Source: Pedobacter hartonius (GTDB lineage Bacteria > Bacteroidota > Bacteroidia > Sphingobacteriales > Sphingobacteriaceae). Taken from it: a DNA stretch of 64,000 bases. The stretch covers positions 310,001 to 374,000 of the forward strand of contig NZ_FNRA01000004.1 of NCBI RefSeq assembly GCF_900107535.1, in the 5' to 3' direction. The notes beneath the pieces are model-generated. The model had not been told where the DNA came from, searched no databases, and saw only the letters and a program-made list of their open reading frames with translations. The translations under genes were made by a program, and so were the position numbers. Positions 36,284 to 44,802 of this stretch are shown here, one piece after another. The first letter of the stretch is position 1. The number at the start of each line of letters is the position of its first letter.

Positions 36284-36898
36284 TTAAAAAAGTCCGTTTA
36301 TTTCTGCTTCTATGGATTGGATCACAATGCCCAGGTCTTCCGGGTTATTGGTGAAATCCAGTTTATCCTTGTCCAGGATCAGCAGTTTGCCCAACTGGTA
36401 ACCCTTGATCCAGGCTTCGTATTTTTCATTGAGCTTGGACAGGTAATCCAGACGGATGCCTGCTTCATACTCACGTCCCCTGCGCTGGATGTTATCTACC
36501 AGAGTAGGAACTGAAGCGCGAAGGTATACCAGCAGGTCCGGCGGTTTGATGAATGAAGTAATGTTATCAAAAATATCCTGGTAGTTTTTGTGGTCCCTGG
36601 TGGTCATTAAGCCCATTTCATGCAGGTTTTCTGCAAAGATATGGGCATCTTCATAAATGGTCCTGTCCTGGATCACATTCCTCTGGTTTTTTTCAATATC
36701 AACAATTTGCTGGAAACGGCTGTTCAGGAAGTAGATCTGCAGGTTAAAACTCCAGCGTTTCATATCGCTGTAAAAGTCTTCCAGGTACGGATTGTTGTCT
36801 ACAGCTTCATATAAGGCTTCCCAACCATAATTTTTTGCCAGCAAACTTGTTAAAGTTGTTTTACCGGCACCTATATTTCCAACTATTGCTATATGCAT
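36284..36898 (-). CDS. Deoxynucleoside kinase
   Basis: 204 residues. P-loop GNIGAGKT at 7-14, the substrate-site segment RWSFNLQIYFLNSRF, the conserved DRTIYEDAHIFAENL and the lid RRGREYEAGI mark the dNK/dCK-type family (deoxyadenosine/deoxyguanosine kinase-like in many bacteria). It salvages deoxynucleosides by ATP-dependent phosphorylation. First gene of the kinase-kdsB-lipoprotein unit. The substrate preference cannot be read from the sequence. Confidence 0.93.
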   Translation of the reverse strand: MHIAIVGNIGAGKTTLTSLLAKNYGWEALYEAVDNNPYLEDFYSDMKRWSFNLQIYFLNSRFQQIVDIEKNQRNVIQDRTIYEDAHIFAENLHEMGLMTTRDHKNYQDIFDNITSFIKPPDLLVYLRASVPTLVDNIQRRGREYEAGIRLDYLSKLNEKYEAWIKGYQLGKLLILDKDKLDFTNNPEDLGIVIQSIEAEINGLF

Positions 36899-36946
36899 AT
36901 GATTTTTGTGATGAGCTTAAGGTAGTGATTTTTAATTATTGATCTT

Positions 36947-37945
36947 TTAAAAAGGTTTGAAACCTATCAGCTCCCGAACTTCTTTTATTGTTTTTCTGGC
37001 ACTTTCACGTGCTTTTTCGGCACCATGGTTCGCTACCTTACGCAAATAATCATCGTCTTTGGAGATCTCCTCAATACGTTCCCGGATGGGTGAGTTGAAA
37101 ATGATCATGTCTTCGGCAAGCTGCTTTTTAAAGTCGCCGTACCGGATCGCACATTTATTGTATAAGTCATTGAAATGAACGAGTGTATCCGCTGAGGAAA
37201 CGATCTTCATCAGGTCAAACAGATTCTGTATCGGCTCAGGCTTGGGCTGGTTCTCTTCAGTTGGCCCTCCGTCTGAAACTGCTTTCAATACTTTTTTATG
37301 GATCACATCCGCTGTGTCTGCCAGATAAATACAGTTGGCATCACCTTCAGATTTACCCATTTTTCCTTTTCCGTCCAATCCCGGAACTTTAACAAGGTTG
37401 GCGGCATAGTTGAAGGCAAATGCCTCCGGGAAATAATCATGATGGTATAACCTGTTGAAACGGTTCCCGAAGGTACGTGTCATTTCAAGGTGCTGTTCCT
37501 GATCTTTTCCTACGGGTACTTTCGTGGCCTTATGAAGGAGGATATCTGCCGCCATCAAAGAAGGGTAAGTGAGCAGTCCCGCATTTACATTGTCTGGCTG
37601 TGAACGGATCTTGTCTTTAAAGGAAGTGCTTCTTTCCAGCTCTCCCATATAGGCATTCATATTGAGGTAAAGGTAAAGTTCTGTGACTTCAGGTACGTCA
37701 GACTGTATATAAATGGTGCTGGCTTCGGGATCTATGCCGCTGGCAAGATATTCCACCAGGACGTTTTTTACGTTTCCATGCAGGTCTGCCGGTGTTGGAT
37801 GCGTGGTTAGCGAATGAAAATCGGCAATAAAAAAATAACAATTATATTCATGCTGCATTTTCACAAAATTACTTACAGCACCAAAGTAATTGCCTAAATG
37901 TAATTTGCCTGTTGGACGAATACCGCTTACTACTATTTCTTTCAT
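36947..37945 (-). CDS. trpS: Tryptophan-tRNA ligase
   Basis: 332 residues, typical of bacterial TrpRS. Class I signatures: HLGN at 16-19 (HIGH) in RPTGKLHLGNYFGAV, and KMGKS near 203 (KMSKS) in GKGKMGKSEGD. It charges tRNA-Trp. Its leader (37946-38059) carries the duplicated, hairpin-containing element described separately, including a 4-codon mini-ORF. Divergent from the plsC-like gene. Confidence 0.97.
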   Translation of the reverse strand: MKEIVVSGIRPTGKLHLGNYFGAVSNFVKMQHEYNCYFFIADFHSLTTHPTPADLHGNVKNVLVEYLASGIDPEASTIYIQSDVPEVTELYLYLNMNAYMGELERSTSFKDKIRSQPDNVNAGLLTYPSLMAADILLHKATKVPVGKDQEQHLEMTRTFGNRFNRLYHHDYFPEAFAFNYAANLVKVPGLDGKGKMGKSEGDANCIYLADTADVIHKKVLKAVSDGGPTEENQPKPEPIQNLFDLMKIVSSADTLVHFNDLYNKCAIRYGDFKKQLAEDMIIFNSPIRERIEEISKDDDYLRKVANHGAEKARESARKTIKEVRELIGFKPF

Positions 37946-38059
37946 TGGTAGATCATTGTTTTTATATCGGTGATGAAGCTTGCATAAGATTTTTATATCT
38001 TTTTTAAGATGTAATCTTATGCAGGTTTCATTGGTAAATATTGTTTTTTTTGTGAAGCC
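37946..38059 (-). promoter_or_regulatory. Structured trpS leader: duplicated segment around a hairpin with mini-ORF
   Basis: On the minus strand, 5' to 3': copy A of a leader segment (38059-38028) contains CAATATTTACCAATGAAACC. Its ATG (38031) opens a mini-ORF Met-Lys-Pro-Ala-stop (38031-38017). The stop lies in the 5' arm TGCATAAGATT (38023-38013), which pairs perfectly with AATCTTATGCA (37991-37981). AGCTTCAT and copy B (37980-37942) follow, and copy B contains the trpS start ATGAAA. The flanks ATGAAACC and AGCTTCAT can extend the stem (ATGAA/TTCAT). The same layout recurs before the SDR gene at 55805. A -7-like TAATTTCG at 38079-38086 would put all of this in the transcript. Confidence 0.6.
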
Positions 38060-38218
38060 TTATCAGGAATCAGGAGGCCGAAATTAAGAAAAAACCGTTA
38101 CACGGACTTGTACTAATTGTCTTTTCTGTTTAAAATGTTTGGTGATCAGGTGAAAATGATGGTCCGCTATCAGATAATTATCGGCTGTATGATTGATTTT
38201 TTTCTAAATTTGATGTCA

Positions 38219-38953
38219 ATGATACGTCTCTTAAAGCGACTGCACTATTTCTACTTCCTCTTTATCGTCCTGCTTTTTTTTGTGCTTTTTTATCCCTTGT
38301 ATGCCATTGCTGCCAGAAGAACTGCCTGGTATGGGGTCTTAAACCGGCTGAGGGCACTGAACAGTTTGATTTGCAGTATCTTCACCGGAATATTTTTCAG
38401 GTTTACCTATGAAGAGCAGCTTGATCGCCGCCGGCATTACATTTATTGCGGTAACCACAGTTCAAACCTTGATATTATGATCTTTTGCCTGCTGGCGAAA
38501 GGCAGGTTCAGTTTTATGGGGAAAGATGAGCTTCTGAAGAACCCGGTATTGAAAATATTCTTCAATACGATTGACATTGCAGTAAACAGGGACAGTAAGA
38601 TATCTTCTTTCAGGGCATTTAAACGCGCAGGAGCGCATTTACGGCAGGGCAGGAGCCTGATCATCTTTCCTGAGGGAGGGATTAGCATGAGCCAGTACCC
38701 GCCGGTGATGACAGCATTTAAAAACGGGCCTTTCAGGCTGGCCATAGAAACGGCTACGCCGATCGTGCCGGTCAGCGTGACTGACGCCTGGAAGAAGTTG
38801 TGGGATGATGGTGCCAGATATGGAAGCAGGCCGGGAATTTGTGATATTTATGTCCATAAGCCTATTTTTACAGAAAATATGAGCGCTGATAGTGCCGACA
38901 GCCTAAAAGACACTATTTTTGATTTAATTAACAGCAAAGTCCTTAAAAAATGA
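38219..38953 (+). CDS. 1-acyl-glycerol-3-phosphate acyltransferase-like (PlsC family)
   Basis: About 244 residues from ATG 38219; the frame is open from a TTG at 38117, but the added residues are not typical, and ATG 38213 is also possible. An N-terminal membrane helix (HYFYFLFIVLLFFVLFYPLY) precedes the acyltransferase box NHSSNLD (NHxxxxD) and the substrate motif FPEGGIS. It transfers an acyl chain to lysophosphatidate in phospholipid synthesis. The stop overlaps the gatC start by 4 bp, so both are likely co-translated. Confidence 0.9.
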   Translation: MIRLLKRLHYFYFLFIVLLFFVLFYPLYAIAARRTAWYGVLNRLRALNSLICSIFTGIFFRFTYEEQLDRRRHYIYCGNHSSNLDIMIFCLLAKGRFSFMGKDELLKNPVLKIFFNTIDIAVNRDSKISSFRAFKRAGAHLRQGRSLIIFPEGGISMSQYPPVMTAFKNGPFRLAIETATPIVPVSVTDAWKKLWDDGARYGSRPGICDIYVHKPIFTENMSADSADSLKDTIFDLINSKVLKK

Positions 38954-39240
38954 ACATAGATAAAGAGACGATTTATAAAGTTGCAGACCTGGCAAGAATT
39001 GAGATCGGGGCACATGAGGTGGAAGAGCTGCAGGCGGATATGAATAAGATCCTCACTTTCATGGAAAAACTGAATGAACTGGATACGACTGCGGTTGAAC
39101 CCCTTGTATATATGAATCCAGAGGTGAACGTGTGGAGGGAAGATGCAGTGGTACAGGAACTTACTGTAAATGAGGGACTGAAAAATGCTGCGCTGCACAA
39201 TGAGGAATTCTTCCTGGTGCCGAAAATACTGGATAAATAA
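38950..39240 (+). CDS. gatC: Asp-tRNA(Asn)/Glu-tRNA(Gln) amidotransferase subunit C
   Basis: 96 residues, the usual GatC size, with KVADLARIEI near the N-terminus and the helix MNKILTFMEKLNELDTTAVE. GatC clamps GatA to GatB in transamidation of mischarged tRNA. gatA and gatB are not in this window. The overlap with plsC (ATGA) suggests translational coupling. Confidence 0.93.
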   Translation: MNIDKETIYKVADLARIEIGAHEVEELQADMNKILTFMEKLNELDTTAVEPLVYMNPEVNVWREDAVVQELTVNEGLKNAALHNEEFFLVPKILDK

Positions 39241-39324
39241 TTTCTTTTGTAACAATAGCAGGCAGGGTGGTGTCTAAACCGAAAGCTTGTATTAGCTTTA
39301 TCAGGTGTTAAATATATAGGCGAA

Positions 39325-40089
39325 ATGGAAAACCCGTTAATTAATATAAAGGAAATAGGCCGTAAATACGTGATCGGAACAGAGGTGATCCATGCACTCA
39401 AATCAGTTTCTCTGGAGATCTTTAAAGGTGAATTTGTTGCCCTGATGGGCCCCTCGGGTTCGGGTAAATCAACTCTGATGAATATACTGGGCTGTCTGGA
39501 TACCCCCAACAAAGGCGATTATATCCTGAACGGCATCAATGTGAGCCAGATGTCTGATGATGCCTTAGCAGAAGTACGGAATAAAGAGATAGGATTTGTT
39601 TTCCAGACCTTTAACCTGTTGCCCAGGTCTACCTCGCTGGACAATGTAGCCTTACCGCTGATCTATGCAGGGGCAAGCAAAAAGGACCGTGATGAACGTG
39701 CAAAACTGGCTCTGGAGAACGTAGGACTGGGGAACAGGATTACCCACAAACCAAATGAGCTTTCCGGGGGACAGCGCCAGCGTGTGGCCGTTGCCAGGGC
39801 ATTGATCAACAACCCCTCGATCATCCTTGCCGATGAGCCAACGGGTAATCTGGATACCAAGACATCGATAGAGATCATGGGCCTGTTGGAAGAAATCCAC
39901 AGTAAGGGGAATACAATCATCTTAGTTACCCATGAGGAAGATATTGCACAACATGCACACCGCATCGTGAGAATGCGGGATGGCCTGATCGAAAACGACT
40001 ATCTGAATACGGATATCAAAACGGTTTCTCCCCGACTGACCAAATTAGAGGAAAGCGGAGACGATTTTGAGCAAATTGGTAAACATTAA
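39325..40089 (+). CDS. ABC transporter ATP-binding protein (MacB/LolD type)
   Basis: 254 residues. Walker [10 protein letters not shown] (about 46-54), signature [16 protein letters not shown], Walker [13 protein letters not shown] and the H-loop VTHEEDIA. Sequence style ([39 protein letters not shown]) places it with the MacB/LolD/FtsE group that drives FtsX-like permeases. A matching permease is encoded 3.4 kb further on (43465), not adjacent. It overlaps the next gene by 1 bp. Confidence 0.94.
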   Translation: MENPLINIKEIGRKYVIGTEVIHALKSVSLEIFKGEFVALMGPSGSGKSTLMNILGCLDTPNKGDYILNGINVSQMSDDALAEVRNKEIGFVFQTFNLLPRSTSLDNVALPLIYAGASKKDRDERAKLALENVGLGNRITHKPNELSGGQRQRVAVARALINNPSIILADEPTGNLDTKTSIEIMGLLEEIHSKGNTIILVTHEEDIAQHAHRIVRMRDGLIENDYLNTDIKTVSPRLTKLEESGDDFEQIGKH

Positions 40090-40637
40090 TGAAGATATAC
40101 ACAAAGACAGGAGATCAAGGCCAGACCTCACTTATTGGTGGGACAAGGGTTCCAAAATTTCATCTGCGTATAGAATGTTATGGCACGGTGGATGAACTTA
40201 ATTCCTACATTGGACTGATCCAGTGTCAGGATATCAATACACATGCGCAACAGGTACTGAAAGAAATTCAGGACCGTTTATTTACGATCGGTTCTTCACT
40301 GGCGGCAGATCCGGAGAAATCGCATATGAAAATACCAGATCTGCATGCGGCAGATATCACCCTGCTGGAAGAAGAAATGGACCGCATGAATGATACATTG
40401 CCGGAACTTAAACACTTTATTCTGCCGGGAGGAAACACGGTTGTTTCCTATTGTCATATTGCGAGATGTATTTGCCGCAGGGCAGAAAGACTAACAGTAC
40501 AGCTGGCTGCAGAAAGCGATGTGGATAACCATGTGACAATTTATCTGAACCGCTTAAGTGATTATTTGTTTGTTTTAGCCAGAAAACTGGGTTTTGATGT
40601 GAATGCAGATGAAAACATCTGGTTACCAAGGGTATAA
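40089..40637 (+). CDS. Corrinoid adenosyltransferase (PduO type)
   Basis: 182 residues. The PduO/EutT-like family start KIYTKTGDQGQTSLIGGTRV binds ATP. CYGTVDELNSYIGLIQ and VSYCHIARCICRRAERLTVQ are further signatures. It transfers the adenosyl group of ATP to cob(I)alamin, supporting B12-dependent enzymes. It overlaps the ABC ATPase gene stop (TAATG), so it is in the same operon; B12 import by that ABC protein is not supported by its subfamily. Confidence 0.95.
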   Translation: MKIYTKTGDQGQTSLIGGTRVPKFHLRIECYGTVDELNSYIGLIQCQDINTHAQQVLKEIQDRLFTIGSSLAADPEKSHMKIPDLHAADITLLEEEMDRMNDTLPELKHFILPGGNTVVSYCHIARCICRRAERLTVQLAAESDVDNHVTIYLNRLSDYLFVLARKLGFDVNADENIWLPRV

Positions 40638-40653
40638 AAGGTGGAAAAAAAAG

Positions 40654-40686
40654 TTTGTTTTCATCAACTTTTTTAATATACTTTTG
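40654..40686 (+). promoter_or_regulatory. Bacteroidota-type promoter for the DUF2795 gene
   Basis: -33 TTTG at 40654-40657 and -7 TACTTTTG at 40679-40686 (matches TAnnTTTG) with 21 bp between. Transcription would start near 40693, about 28 bp before the ATG at 40721. The best complete promoter in the window. Confidence 0.75.
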
Positions 40687-40720
40687 CAAATTAAATAAGA
40701 ACAATAAAATAGTATAGAAT

Positions 40721-40942
40721 ATGTATTGGACATTAGAATTAGCATCGCATTTGGAGGACGCTCCATGGCCTGCAACAAAAGACGAATTGATTGATTATGG
40801 TATCAGATCTGGAGCGCCTGTAGAGGTGATTGAAAACCTTCAGGCGTTGGAAGACGATGGAGAACCCTATGAAACGATTGAAGAGATTTGGCCGGATTAT
40901 CCGACCAAAGATGATTTCTTCTTCAACGAAGATGAATATTAA
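40721..40942 (+). CDS. DUF2795-family protein
   Basis: 73 residues, acidic, no membrane segment. It matches the small DUF2795 proteins of Bacteroidota: WTLELASHLEDAPWPATKDE, YGIRSGAPVEVIENLQAL, with an acidic tail EDDGEPYETIEEIWPDYP. Helical, function unknown. It has a clear promoter upstream and a strong terminator after it, so it is likely an abundant one-gene transcript. Confidence 0.9.
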   Translation: MYWTLELASHLEDAPWPATKDELIDYGIRSGAPVEVIENLQALEDDGEPYETIEEIWPDYPTKDDFFFNEDEY

Positions 40943-40955
40943 AGACTCATAGTTA

Positions 40956-40987
40956 AAGGCCCCGGTAACGGGGCCTTCTTTTTTTTG
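40956..40987 (+). terminator. Strong rho-independent terminator after the DUF2795 gene
   Basis: AAGGCCCCG (40956-40964), loop GTAA (a GNRA-type tetraloop), CGGGGCCTT (40969-40977), then CTTTTTTTTT. Confidence 0.95.
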
Positions 40988-41075
40988 GAACGATGATTGT
41001 TTGTCAAATGTCAGGAGAGTGTCTGTAACTTTCCAAGTCATTTAATTAACAACTTAATCTTAAAAATCTACAACT

Positions 41076-41234
41076 ATGGGAAATTTACTTTATTTAGTCG
41101 CGGTGGTATTGGTAATACTTTGGGTGATTGGTTTCTTCTTTCACGGCTTTGGCGAAGTGGGAGGTTTAATCCACGTACTGCTGGTTATCGCAGTAATCGC
41201 AATCCTTCTGAAAGTAATCAATAGAGCTGCTTAA
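41076..41234 (+). CDS. Small membrane protein, lmo0937 family
   Basis: 52 residues, almost entirely hydrophobic. Two membrane helices (LYLVAVVLVILWVIGFFF and IHVLLVIAVIAILLKVI) are separated by a short polar turn HGFGEVGGL and the protein ends in NRAA. Size, order and the WVIGFFFHGFGEVGGLIHVL type of sequence match the lmo0937-family membrane proteins, widespread but of unknown role. Flanked by terminators, it is a one-gene unit; the 88 bp upstream are AT-rich. Confidence 0.85.
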   Translation: MGNLLYLVAVVLVILWVIGFFFHGFGEVGGLIHVLLVIAVIAILLKVINRAA

Positions 41235-41244
41235 TCATAAATGC

Positions 41245-41278
41245 AGGGCTTCTGGGAAATCAGAGGCCCTTATTTTTT
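41245..41278 (+). terminator. Terminator after the lmo0937-family gene
   Basis: AGGGC-T-TCTG pairs with CAGA-G-GCCCT around GGAAAT (one mismatch), followed by TATTTTTT. It overlaps the 3' end of ispD on the other strand. Confidence 0.8.
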
Positions 41279-41937
41279 AACAGGAAAGAAGCCAGCTCCA
41301 GATCCTGTGCATAAGTTATTTTTATATTGCTTCTTTCGCCGGTTAACAAATGAATGCTGAAACCGGCCCTTTCGGCTACTGAAGCATCATCCGTAAATTC
41401 ATTTCTGTAGGGCTGCAGGTAAGCCGCTTTCAACTGTGCTGTAAGGAAGGTCTGGGGAGTCTGGATCAGAAACAGCTCATTCCTGTTCAGTGCCACAGAA
41501 TGCTGATCATCTTTTTTCATTCTTACCGAATCTACAGGCTGTATAGCAGCGATGGCATTACCTTTTTCCAGAGCCATCTCATATGCTGCCTGAATAAGTG
41601 CCGTGCTCACCAGCGGACGCACAGCGTCATGTACCGCCACAACGCCATTCTCACTGATGACCTCTAATCCGTTTTTCACGGAATCAAATCTCTCCTGTCC
41701 TCCCTGGATCACCCGGTGGGGGATGTTGAAATGGTGAAGGCTGCAAAGCTCATCCCAAAACCGGTGCTGATCTGTATTGAGCACCAGGATAATTTCAGGG
41801 TTGAGTACACATTTGTGGAATGCTTCGATCGTGTGCATAAGTACAGGCTTTCCATCCAGCGCTAAAAACTGTTTGGCAACGGCCTGGTTCATCCTGTTTC
41901 CTTTACCTCCCGCAACAATAATCGCGTAATACTTCAT
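41260..41937 (-). CDS. ispD: 2-C-methyl-D-erythritol 4-phosphate cytidylyltransferase
   Basis: 225 residues from ATG 41937; upstream in-frame codons lack family similarity. Nucleotide-binding start YYAIIVAGGKGNRM, VVAVHDAVRPLVST, and the C-terminal TDDASVAERAGFSIHLLTGE are diagnostic. It makes CDP-ME in the non-mevalonate isoprenoid pathway, consuming CTP. It is 84 bp downstream of queA with a hairpin between. Confidence 0.94.
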   Translation of the reverse strand: MKYYAIIVAGGKGNRMNQAVAKQFLALDGKPVLMHTIEAFHKCVLNPEIILVLNTDQHRFWDELCSLHHFNIPHRVIQGGQERFDSVKNGLEVISENGVVAVHDAVRPLVSTALIQAAYEMALEKGNAIAAIQPVDSVRMKKDDQHSVALNRNELFLIQTPQTFLTAQLKAAYLQPYRNEFTDDASVAERAGFSIHLLTGERSNIKITYAQDLELASFLLKNKGL

Positions 41938-41968
41938 ATTCAGTACTGAGAATTTCTGGTGAAAAAAA

Positions 41969-41997
41969 ATAGGAGAGACCAAAAGATCCTCCTATTC
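41969..41997 (-). terminator. Terminator after queA
   Basis: AATAGGAG and CTCCTATT form a perfect 8-bp stem with a 13-nt loop; on the minus strand the stem is followed by a U-run. It lies 25 bp after the queA stop. Confidence 0.75.
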
Positions 41998-42021
41998 ATT
42001 TAATGGGTTTTGTTCATTCAA

Positions 42022-43071
42022 TTAGATGATCAGCATCGCATCACCATAACTGTAGAAGCGGTATTTTTCTTTCAATGCAACTTCGTAAGCATGTTTTACA
42101 TAGTCATAACCACCAAATGCACTTACCATCATCAGCAAAGTAGATTCCGGTGTGTGAAAATTGGTAATCATCGAGTTTGCAATGCTGAAATCATATGGAG
42201 GGAAAATGAATTTGCTGGTCCAGTCGTTAGCCGGCTTAAGCATTTTTCCTGAAGAAACCGCTGATTCGATTGCACGCATGGAAGTAGTACCTACTGCACA
42301 AATACGTTTCTTATTTTCCAGGGCTTTATTAACGATGGCAGCTTCTTTTTCTTCAATGATGAACTGCTCTGAATCCATTTTATGTTTGGTCAGATCTTCT
42401 ACTTCAACAGACCTGAAAGTACCTAAACCAACATGCAGGGTTACTTCTGCAAAGTTAATTCCTTTCAGTTCCAGGCGTTTCATCAATTCGCGGCTGAAGT
42501 GCATACCTGCAGTTGGAGCAGCAACAGCACCTTCATGTTTTGCGAAAATGGTCTGGTAACGCTCTTTATCCATTGCGGTAGCCTTACGCTTGATATACTT
42601 TGGAAGAGGAGTCTCTCCTAAAATTTCAATGTTCTTTCTAAATTCTTCATCGGTACCATCAAACAGGAAACGGATTGTACGTCCTCTTGATGTAGTATTG
42701 TCTACAACTTCAGCTACTAAAAGGTCATCATCTCCGAAGTAAAGTTTGTTGCCTACACGGATCTTACGCGCCGGGTCTACGAGTACATCCCATAAACGCA
42801 GTTCTTTATTCAGTTCACGCAGTAAAAATACTTCAATGGTAGCACCTGTTTTTTCCTTATTGCCATATAAACGGGCAGGGAAAACTTTGGTGTTATTCAA
42901 TATCATGACATCCTGATCATCAAAATATTCCAAAATATCTTTAAATATTTTATGTTCAATTTTACCAGTGTCTTTATGTAGAACCATTAAACGGGCTTCG
43001 TCCCTTTGTTCTGAAGGATTATTGGCAACTAATGATTCAGGTAAATTAAACTTAAATTGAGATAACTTCAT
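42022..43071 (-). CDS. queA: tRNA preQ1(34) S-adenosylmethionine ribosyltransferase-isomerase
   Basis: 349 residues, full length. Family motifs: [20 protein letters not shown] at the N-terminus, [57 protein letters not shown] and [17 protein letters not shown]. It adds a cyclopentene-forming ribosyl unit from SAM onto preQ1 in tRNA, the second-last step of queuosine synthesis. A perfect -7 box lies about 26 bp upstream. Confidence 0.97.
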   Translation of the reverse strand: MKLSQFKFNLPESLVANNPSEQRDEARLMVLHKDTGKIEHKIFKDILEYFDDQDVMILNNTKVFPARLYGNKEKTGATIEVFLLRELNKELRLWDVLVDPARKIRVGNKLYFGDDDLLVAEVVDNTTSRGRTIRFLFDGTDEEFRKNIEILGETPLPKYIKRKATAMDKERYQTIFAKHEGAVAAPTAGMHFSRELMKRLELKGINFAEVTLHVGLGTFRSVEVEDLTKHKMDSEQFIIEEKEAAIVNKALENKKRICAVGTTSMRAIESAVSSGKMLKPANDWTSKFIFPPYDFSIANSMITNFHTPESTLLMMVSAFGGYDYVKHAYEVALKEKYRFYSYGDAMLII

Positions 43072-43096
43072 GTTTTTTATAAAATAATTGAGGGCG

Positions 43097-43104
43097 CAAA
43101 TTTA
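43097..43104 (-). promoter_or_regulatory. -7 promoter element of queA
   Basis: The minus strand reads TAAATTTG, an exact TAnnTTTG match, 25 bp before the queA start codon. Confidence 0.5.
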
Positions 43105-43232
43105 CAAAAATATAATATAAACATTGTGTATACTGGAATTTTATTTGTAATAAATGTGTGTCTTATATTGATTTATTTTTCGGTATTGAACTGCCCTGAT
43201 CAGTAACAGTACAGGATACAATTGTGTTTTAT

Positions 43233-43381
43233 ATATTGTTCGTGTATTGTTTTGTATTTCTGGTTCGTTGGGTCATGGTTGGATTATCCGTGGGATGGGG
43301 TTCTAAGGAATTTTTGCCTTCCAACCCCCAGGCAAGGTGGGTTAAGTAAATGGTCAATACAAAACAATACACGAACGATAT
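43233..43381. repeat. MITE-like element with 26-bp inverted repeats
   Basis: Left arm 43233-43258 and right arm 43356-43381 (core CGTGTATTGTTTTGTATT) are inverted repeats with one mismatch (a G-U pair as RNA), about 97 bp apart. The interior has a nested hairpin, GGGGTT-CT-AAGG paired with CCTT-CC-AACCCC (about 43297-43328). No coding frame. The size (149 bp) and terminal repeats suggest a miniature inverted-repeat element, but no target duplication was found. It lies in the 393-bp gap between queA and the permease gene. Confidence 0.6.
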
Positions 43382-43464
43382 TACCTGAACGCCCGGCAAA
43401 TTATTTTTCCCTAAACTTACTGATGCTGTAACGTTTTTGGCTATTTTTGGTCTAAGCATCAATT

Positions 43465-44709
43465 ATGATCATAATCAGACTTATAGGAGAAAGTTTCAGG
43501 TTTGCTGCCGATGCCCTCCGCCAGAATAAGCTTCGTACCATGCTCTCCCTGTTAGGGATCACGATTGGTATATTTACCATCATCGCCGTTTTTTCGGGAG
43601 TGGATACGCTCCGGAACAATCTACAGGAAAGCGTAGATAAGCTGGGTTCAAAAACACTGTTCGTACAGAAATGGCCATGGGGATTTGGTGGCGACTATCC
43701 CTGGTGGAAATACGTGAACAGGCCGGAACCTTCATTCCGCGATTACCAGGGACTAAAGGAGCGAATGACCTATGTAGACGGAATATCCTTTGAGGTAACA
43801 GCGGCCGAAAGAACAGTGAAATACAGAAGCAGTTCTGTAGAAGGAGCCACATTGATTGCAGCAACACCTGATTACAATAAAACCTGGACGTTAAATTTCC
43901 AGGAAGGACGATATTTTACAGATAATGAAAGCAAGACGGGTACTCCTGTAGTGATACTGGGAGCAGAGATTGCCAACGGGCTCTTCGCCGGGGAACCTGC
44001 AATTGGTAAAAAAATAAAGGTAATGGGACGCAGGCTCACTGTTGTAGGCGTGTATAAAAAAGAGGGGGAGGATATGATGGGTATGTCGCAGGACAAGAAC
44101 ATGCTGATTCCGCTCAACTTTGCCAGAGGCGTATTTGATGTGGAGAACAGCAATTACGGGCCTCAGATCACGGTGAGAGGGCAGGAAAGCATTGCCCTGG
44201 AAGAAGTGGAAAGCGAGTTGCAGGGTGCCATGCGGTCTGTTCACAAAATTAAACCCGGTACGGAGGATGATTTTGCGTTGAATAAGACCACAATGATCAC
44301 CAACCAGCTGGATACCATGTTTAAAATGGTGAATATCGCAGGCTGGGTGATCGGTGGGTTCTCTATCCTTGTCGGAGGATTTGGTATTGCCAATATCATG
44401 TTCGTATCCGTAAAGGAACGGACGAATATCATAGGTATTCAAAAATCTCTCGGCGCTAAAAACTACTTTATCCTGCTGCAGTTTATGTTCGAGGCGATCG
44501 CATTATGTCTTTTGGGAGGGTTGCTTGGCCTGACACTGGTTTACGGGCTTACGCTTGTTGCAAAATATGCTTTTGATACCACAGTGGTTTTATATCTGAA
44601 GAATATTTCAATGGGGGTTGGTATTTCACTGGTGATTGGGATGATCTCGGGTTTCTGGCCGGCTTATTCGGCATCGCGGCTGGATCCGGTAGAAGCGATC
44701 AGGTCTTAA
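43465..44709 (+). CDS. ABC transporter permease, MacB/FtsX type
   Basis: 414 residues. An N-terminal helix (TMLSLLGITIGIFTIIAVFS at about 25-44) is followed by a MacB-like periplasmic domain (about 50-280) and three C-terminal helices in the FtsX domain (IAGWVIGGFSILVGGFGIAN, IALCLLGGLLGLTLVYG, and the last before FWPAYSASRLDPVEAIRS). It uses mechanical transmission for export of peptides, drugs or lipoproteins. The partner ATPase may be the one at 39325, 3.4 kb away. The 3' end runs into a region of 14-bp repeats. Confidence 0.94.
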   Translation: MIIIRLIGESFRFAADALRQNKLRTMLSLLGITIGIFTIIAVFSGVDTLRNNLQESVDKLGSKTLFVQKWPWGFGGDYPWWKYVNRPEPSFRDYQGLKERMTYVDGISFEVTAAERTVKYRSSSVEGATLIAATPDYNKTWTLNFQEGRYFTDNESKTGTPVVILGAEIANGLFAGEPAIGKKIKVMGRRLTVVGVYKKEGEDMMGMSQDKNMLIPLNFARGVFDVENSNYGPQITVRGQESIALEEVESELQGAMRSVHKIKPGTEDDFALNKTTMITNQLDTMFKMVNIAGWVIGGFSILVGGFGIANIMFVSVKERTNIIGIQKSLGAKNYFILLQFMFEAIALCLLGGLLGLTLVYGLTLVAKYAFDTTVVLYLKNISMGVGISLVIGMISGFWPAYSASRLDPVEAIRS

Positions 44710-44730
44710 CTGGTTCTTAATTATAACTTA

Positions 44731-44772
44731 GCGATCAGATCTTGGCAATCGGATCTCAGCCATCAGATCTCG
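44731..44772. repeat. Three 14-bp tandem repeats after the permease gene
   Basis: Units GCGATCAGATCTTG, GCAATCGGATCTCA and GCCATCAGATCTCG are adjacent (44731-44772). A fourth related unit, GCGATCAGGTCTTA, covers the last codons of the permease gene (44695-44708). Each has a near-palindromic GATC core. Confidence 0.65.
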
Positions 44773-44802
44773 TTCCTCAGTTCTCAGGATCTTCGGGAGG
44801 TT

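Noticed and set aside
37946..38059. T-box or other tRNA-sensing leader for trpS
   Set aside because: No T-box sequence, specifier loop or known riboswitch core is visible, T-boxes are not expected in Bacteroidota, and the same leader precedes an unrelated SDR gene.
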